Positions 20,889 through 22,496 of a DNA stretch of 22,496 nucleotides are shown here, one piece after another (the first letter of the stretch is position 1; every line of letters starts with the position of its first letter). The notes under the pieces are model-generated. The model was not told where the DNA came from and did no database searches. It worked only from the letters and a program-made list of their open reading frames with translations. The DNA comes from JANXLS01 sp038227045 (GTDB lineage Bacteria; Planctomycetota; SZUA-567; H5-PLA8), in the NCBI GenBank assembly GCA_038227045.1, contig JBBRQD010000089.1, positions 1 to 22,496 of the forward strand. The letters are read 5' to 3'. Made by a program: the position numbers and the translations under genes.

Positions 20889-21557
20889 ATGTGCGGATTG
20901 TTTGGATACATCACACGCAGCGGAGGCGGGCCGAATCTGGCCCGTCTCCGGCGCATCGCTGCCGTCACGGAAACGCGCGGACGCCACGCTTTCGGTTTGG
21001 CGTGGCTCGACAGCGCCGGGAAGATTCACACGTTCAAACGTCCTGGCGCGGCGACCGAAGGTTTGGACGACCTTGAACGCTGCCGCGACGCACGGATTGT
21101 TCTCGGCCACTGCCGCTACGCCACGCATGGCGACCCGCTGGACAATCGCAACAACCATCCGCATCCGGCGGGCGACGGATGGCTCGTTCACAACGGCGTC
21201 GTCCGGAACTATCAACACCTGATCGACGCGCACGACCTGCGCATGCGCACCGAATGCGACAGCGAAGTGCTCGGGTTGATGATCGCCAAGAGCGCCGGGC
21301 CGGTGAGTGCGCGAACGGCGCGCACCGTCGCGCAGGCCGAAGGCAATCTGGCGCTGTTGGGCCTTTGGCGCGACCGGATGGTTCTGGCGCGCCGTGGCAA
21401 CCCGTTGCATTTCGGGTCCACGCCCAACGGGTTCTACTTCGGGAGCTTGGCCGATAACCTGCCCGGCAACGTTCGTCAGGTGATGGACGGCACCGTTTCC
21501 GTCCTGACGTTGGGCCGCGACGGGTTGCGTTTGGAGGGACGCAGAATCAATGTTTAA
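20889..21557 (+). CDS. Class II glutamine amidotransferase, stand-alone
   Basis: 222 residues. The ATG at 20889 is fixed by the required N-terminal MCGLFGY: Met removal exposes the nucleophile Cys2 of the Ntn-hydrolase fold. AAAGGA lies upstream. Other family residues: LGHCRYATHG (Arg76, substrate carboxylate), HNGVVRNY (Asn102-Gly103, oxyanion hole), ECDSEVL (Asp124, amino-group binding), and the later GNLALLGLWRDRMVLARRGNPL strand pair. It hydrolyses glutamine to glutamate and ammonia. Full-length enzymes (GlmS, PurF, AsnB) carry a synthase domain that is missing here, so an external acceptor enzyme is expected. The amidoligase in the same operon is the natural candidate. Confidence 0.92.
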   Translation: MCGLFGYITRSGGGPNLARLRRIAAVTETRGRHAFGLAWLDSAGKIHTFKRPGAATEGLDDLERCRDARIVLGHCRYATHGDPLDNRNNHPHPAGDGWLVHNGVVRNYQHLIDAHDLRMRTECDSEVLGLMIAKSAGPVSARTARTVAQAEGNLALLGLWRDRMVLARRGNPLHFGSTPNGFYFGSLADNLPGNVRQVMDGTVSVLTLGRDGLRLEGRRINV

Positions 21558-21722
21558 AACATGCAATTCTTCTATGAGCAACAGCACCACATTGTGGTCG
21601 AGAAGATTCTGCATAATTCTGACAGTAATCTGCGCTGAAACCTTGATGTTCATCGAAATGCATGGCTTAATGCGTATGTGGAAACGAAAACACGCCAACC
21701 GCAAAACGAAAGGAATACAACG
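21558..21722 (+). other. 165-base spacer, AT-richer, with an untrusted 26-codon frame
   Basis: The only stretch of lower GC inside the plus-strand operon. A tiny ATG frame (21561-21641, MQFFYEQQQHHIVVEK...) and a longer overlapping one from 21550 are open, but neither has a ribosome site or recognisable content. ATGTTT-A-AAACAT forms a small palindrome around the amidotransferase stop (21550-21562). It may hold an internal promoter for the two small genes that follow. Confidence 0.3.
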
Positions 21723-22052
21723 ATGCAGAACGCGAACGAAACCGACCTCGACCTGGGCGACGACCTGGTGATCAAGAAACAGACGCGCCGCGAATCGGCG
21801 GGCGGAACCTGGGTGGTTGGAACCCTGCACGGAAATAAATTCGACGCGCTGGTTTTCCCCGAGCACGCCGAATGCGCGGAATACGAAATTGGCGACAGCA
21901 AGATTTCCAAGCTCTGGATTCAACGCATGTCCGACCGCAAGAACACCTTCAACTGGGATCGCGGCGCGGACATTCCCGTCGCCGACGCGACGACCCAGGC
22001 GATTGTGGATTTTCTCTGCGCGGGGCTCGCGGAATACACCTACGCAAAATAA
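21723..22052 (+). CDS. Small conserved phage protein of unknown function
   Basis: 109 residues from ATG 21723 (AAAGGAA about 9 bases upstream). After an acidic N-terminus the core reads WVVGTLHGNKFDALVFPEHAE, then YEIGDSKISKLWIQRM, FNWDRGADIP and IVDFLCAGLAEY. I recall the block W..G...G..F.A..[FY]PEHAE...(W/Y)E[IL]G.S+ISKLW from small phage-linked domains of unknown role (DUF7678-like); this is memory, not a search. The fold is probably one small beta sheet ending in a helix. Operon position suggests association with the amidoligase pathway, but it also occurs in other phage contexts as far as I know. Confidence 0.65.
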   Translation: MQNANETDLDLGDDLVIKKQTRRESAGGTWVVGTLHGNKFDALVFPEHAECAEYEIGDSKISKLWIQRMSDRKNTFNWDRGADIPVADATTQAIVDFLCAGLAEYTYAK

Positions 22053-22057
22053 ACCGA

Positions 22058-22104
22058 CGCGGGCATGGACGCCCGCGCCAACACAAACCGGGGCCACGCG
22101 CCCC
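22058..22104 (+). other. Two tandem GC hairpins before the HARE-HTH gene
   Basis: CGCGGGC-ATGGAC-GCCCGCG (22058-22077) and GGGGC-CACGC-GCCCC (22090-22104). They are placed like the pair after the amidoligase: past the stop of one gene and before the ribosome site of the next, without T runs. Confidence 0.4.
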
Positions 22105-22127
22105 ACAACCGAAAGGAACACAGAACC

Positions 22128-22397
22128 ATGTCGAAGAAGAACAGCACCAAGACGCCGAAGGCAAAACCGGCCAAAGCGAAGCCCGCCGCCGAAACCGTGG
22201 TCGCGACGGCGCAGGCCGACGGAAAGATGTCGGGCCTGGACGCCGCCGCGAAAGTTCTCGCGGACGCCGGAACGCCGCTGGGCGCCGGCGAGATGATTGA
22301 GCGCATGATTTCCCAAGGCCTCTGGAAGACCGAAGGCAAGACACCCGCCGCGACCATCTACACCGCGTGGACAATGTTGCCGAATATGGCCGCCTGA
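22128..22397 (+). CDS. HARE-HTH domain protein with basic tail, domain cut short
   Basis: 89 residues from ATG 22128 (AAAGGAA 10 bases upstream). The first 33 residues are a Lys/Ala/Pro-rich tail like those of histone-like DNA-binding proteins (KTPKAKPAKAKPAAE). From MSGLDAAAKVLADAG through LGAGEMIERMISQGLW to GKTPAATIYTA it matches the HARE-HTH winged-helix domain known from RNA polymerase delta subunit, ASXL proteins and bacterial DNA-modification contexts. The usual remainder (an I-R-E helix end and the wing with RF.K..RG.F) is missing; instead the frame continues WTMLPNMAA and stops. The change coincides with a drop in GC and the right junction near 22365-22373. It probably bound DNA originally; the present form may be inactive. 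Confidence 0.7.
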   Translation: MSKKNSTKTPKAKPAKAKPAAETVVATAQADGKMSGLDAAAKVLADAGTPLGAGEMIERMISQGLWKTEGKTPAATIYTAWTMLPNMAA

Positions 22398-22496
22398 TGG
22401 GCGGCCATCAACAAAAGGGCGCGGGCTTACCCTATAGATAATGCGGACTTTTTGATGATCAAGTTTAACTACTTTTACCAGGCTGCGAATGATGTC
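22373..22496 (-). CDS. C-terminal end of a serine-recombinase-like protein (partial, no proper stop)
   Basis: The minus frame entering from the right edge gives about 41 residues: IIRSLVKVVKLDHQKVRIIYRV, then SPRPFVDG and GGHIRQHC. The pattern I-I-R-x-L-V..V.L....V.I.YRV...PF...GG..QHC is like the last strands of large serine recombinases as I remember them. No stop follows; the frame runs on antisense through the whole plus-strand operon to 19431, so the natural end is missing and the gene is cut at the junction. GC here is clearly lower than in the phage block. An alternative is that this is the upstream part of the methyltransferase interrupted at the left junction, as the phase and joint residues would fit. 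Confidence 0.35.
22386..22408. other. 9-bp hairpin over the HARE-HTH stop codon
   Basis: ATGGCCGCC (22386-22394), loop TGATG containing the TGA stop, GGCGGCCAT (22400-22408). No T run on either side. Read on the minus strand it is part of the recombinase-like coding sequence, so it may be a coincidence of codon choice. Confidence 0.35.

Noticed and set aside
21550..21771. A 73-codon frame starting inside the amidotransferase stop
   Set aside because: Its second half is an out-of-phase reading of the 21723 gene, and no ribosome site supports the start.
19431..22316. A 961-codon open frame on the minus strand
   Set aside because: It runs antisense through the amidoligase, amidotransferase and small genes, which have clear motifs and ribosome sites. 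Its sequence is Arg/Val/Gly/His-rich as expected of a shadow frame in GC-rich DNA.
1..22496. CRISPR arrays, rRNA or intact tRNA genes, insertion-sequence transposases
   Set aside because: No regularly spaced short repeats, no tRNA cloverleaf and no transposase motif were seen on either strand.

Overview
The window is mostly one GC-rich block of about 20 kb of tailed-phage (siphovirus-type) DNA, roughly 2190 to 22370, between two short, more AT-rich, non-phage flanks. No host marker gene is present. The portal, the capsid protease-major capsid fusion, the tail chaperones and the HARE-HTH protein resemble what I know from prophages of the Planctomycetes/Verrucomicrobia (PVC) group, so a PVC-like host is my best but tentative inference.

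Left flank (1-2190): the end of a possible DNA-binding protein, an AT-rich gene for a putative exported protein, the start of a small membrane protein gene, and an internal piece of a large DNA methyltransferase of the BREX PglX/Eco57I type. That piece is cut at both ends. Its right edge joins the phage DNA inside a tail gene.

Late module (minus strand, 19064 down to 2190), in transcription order: small terminase-like protein, large terminase, an NrdR-like zinc ribbon of about 58 residues, a possible PD-(D/E)XK nuclease, a terminator, a small portal-linked protein, a lambda-type portal, a fused protease-major capsid protein, a capsid decoration protein, head-tail and tail-completion proteins, the tail tube, two tail assembly chaperone reading frames joined by a likely -1 frameshift (T TTT TTC), a cassette of small membrane proteins plus an HNH endonuclease, the tape measure, a minor tail protein, a tail protein with fibre repeats, and a truncated last tail gene. 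Many neighbours overlap as ATGA, TGATG or TAATG, as in a co-transcribed, translationally coupled operon.

Switch region (19065-19481): about 415 bp between the divergent operons, with three imperfect copies of a 23-31 bp direct repeat and a hairpin followed by a T run.

Plus-strand operon (19482-22397): an amidoligase of the glutamine-synthetase-like fold, an unknown 140-residue protein, a stand-alone class II glutamine amidotransferase, a small unknown protein, and a lysine/alanine-tailed HARE-HTH protein that lacks the end of its domain. Several gene junctions here carry strong GC hairpins. The amidotransferase can supply ammonia and the amidoligase can form an amide, so the operon looks like a compact modification pathway. 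It is the most interesting system in the window.

Right flank (about 22373-22496): more AT-rich, and on the minus strand it reads like the last residues of a serine recombinase, open at the window edge. No integrase, repressor, replication gene or endolysin lies within the 20 kb, so the element is either a truncated prophage or continues to the right.
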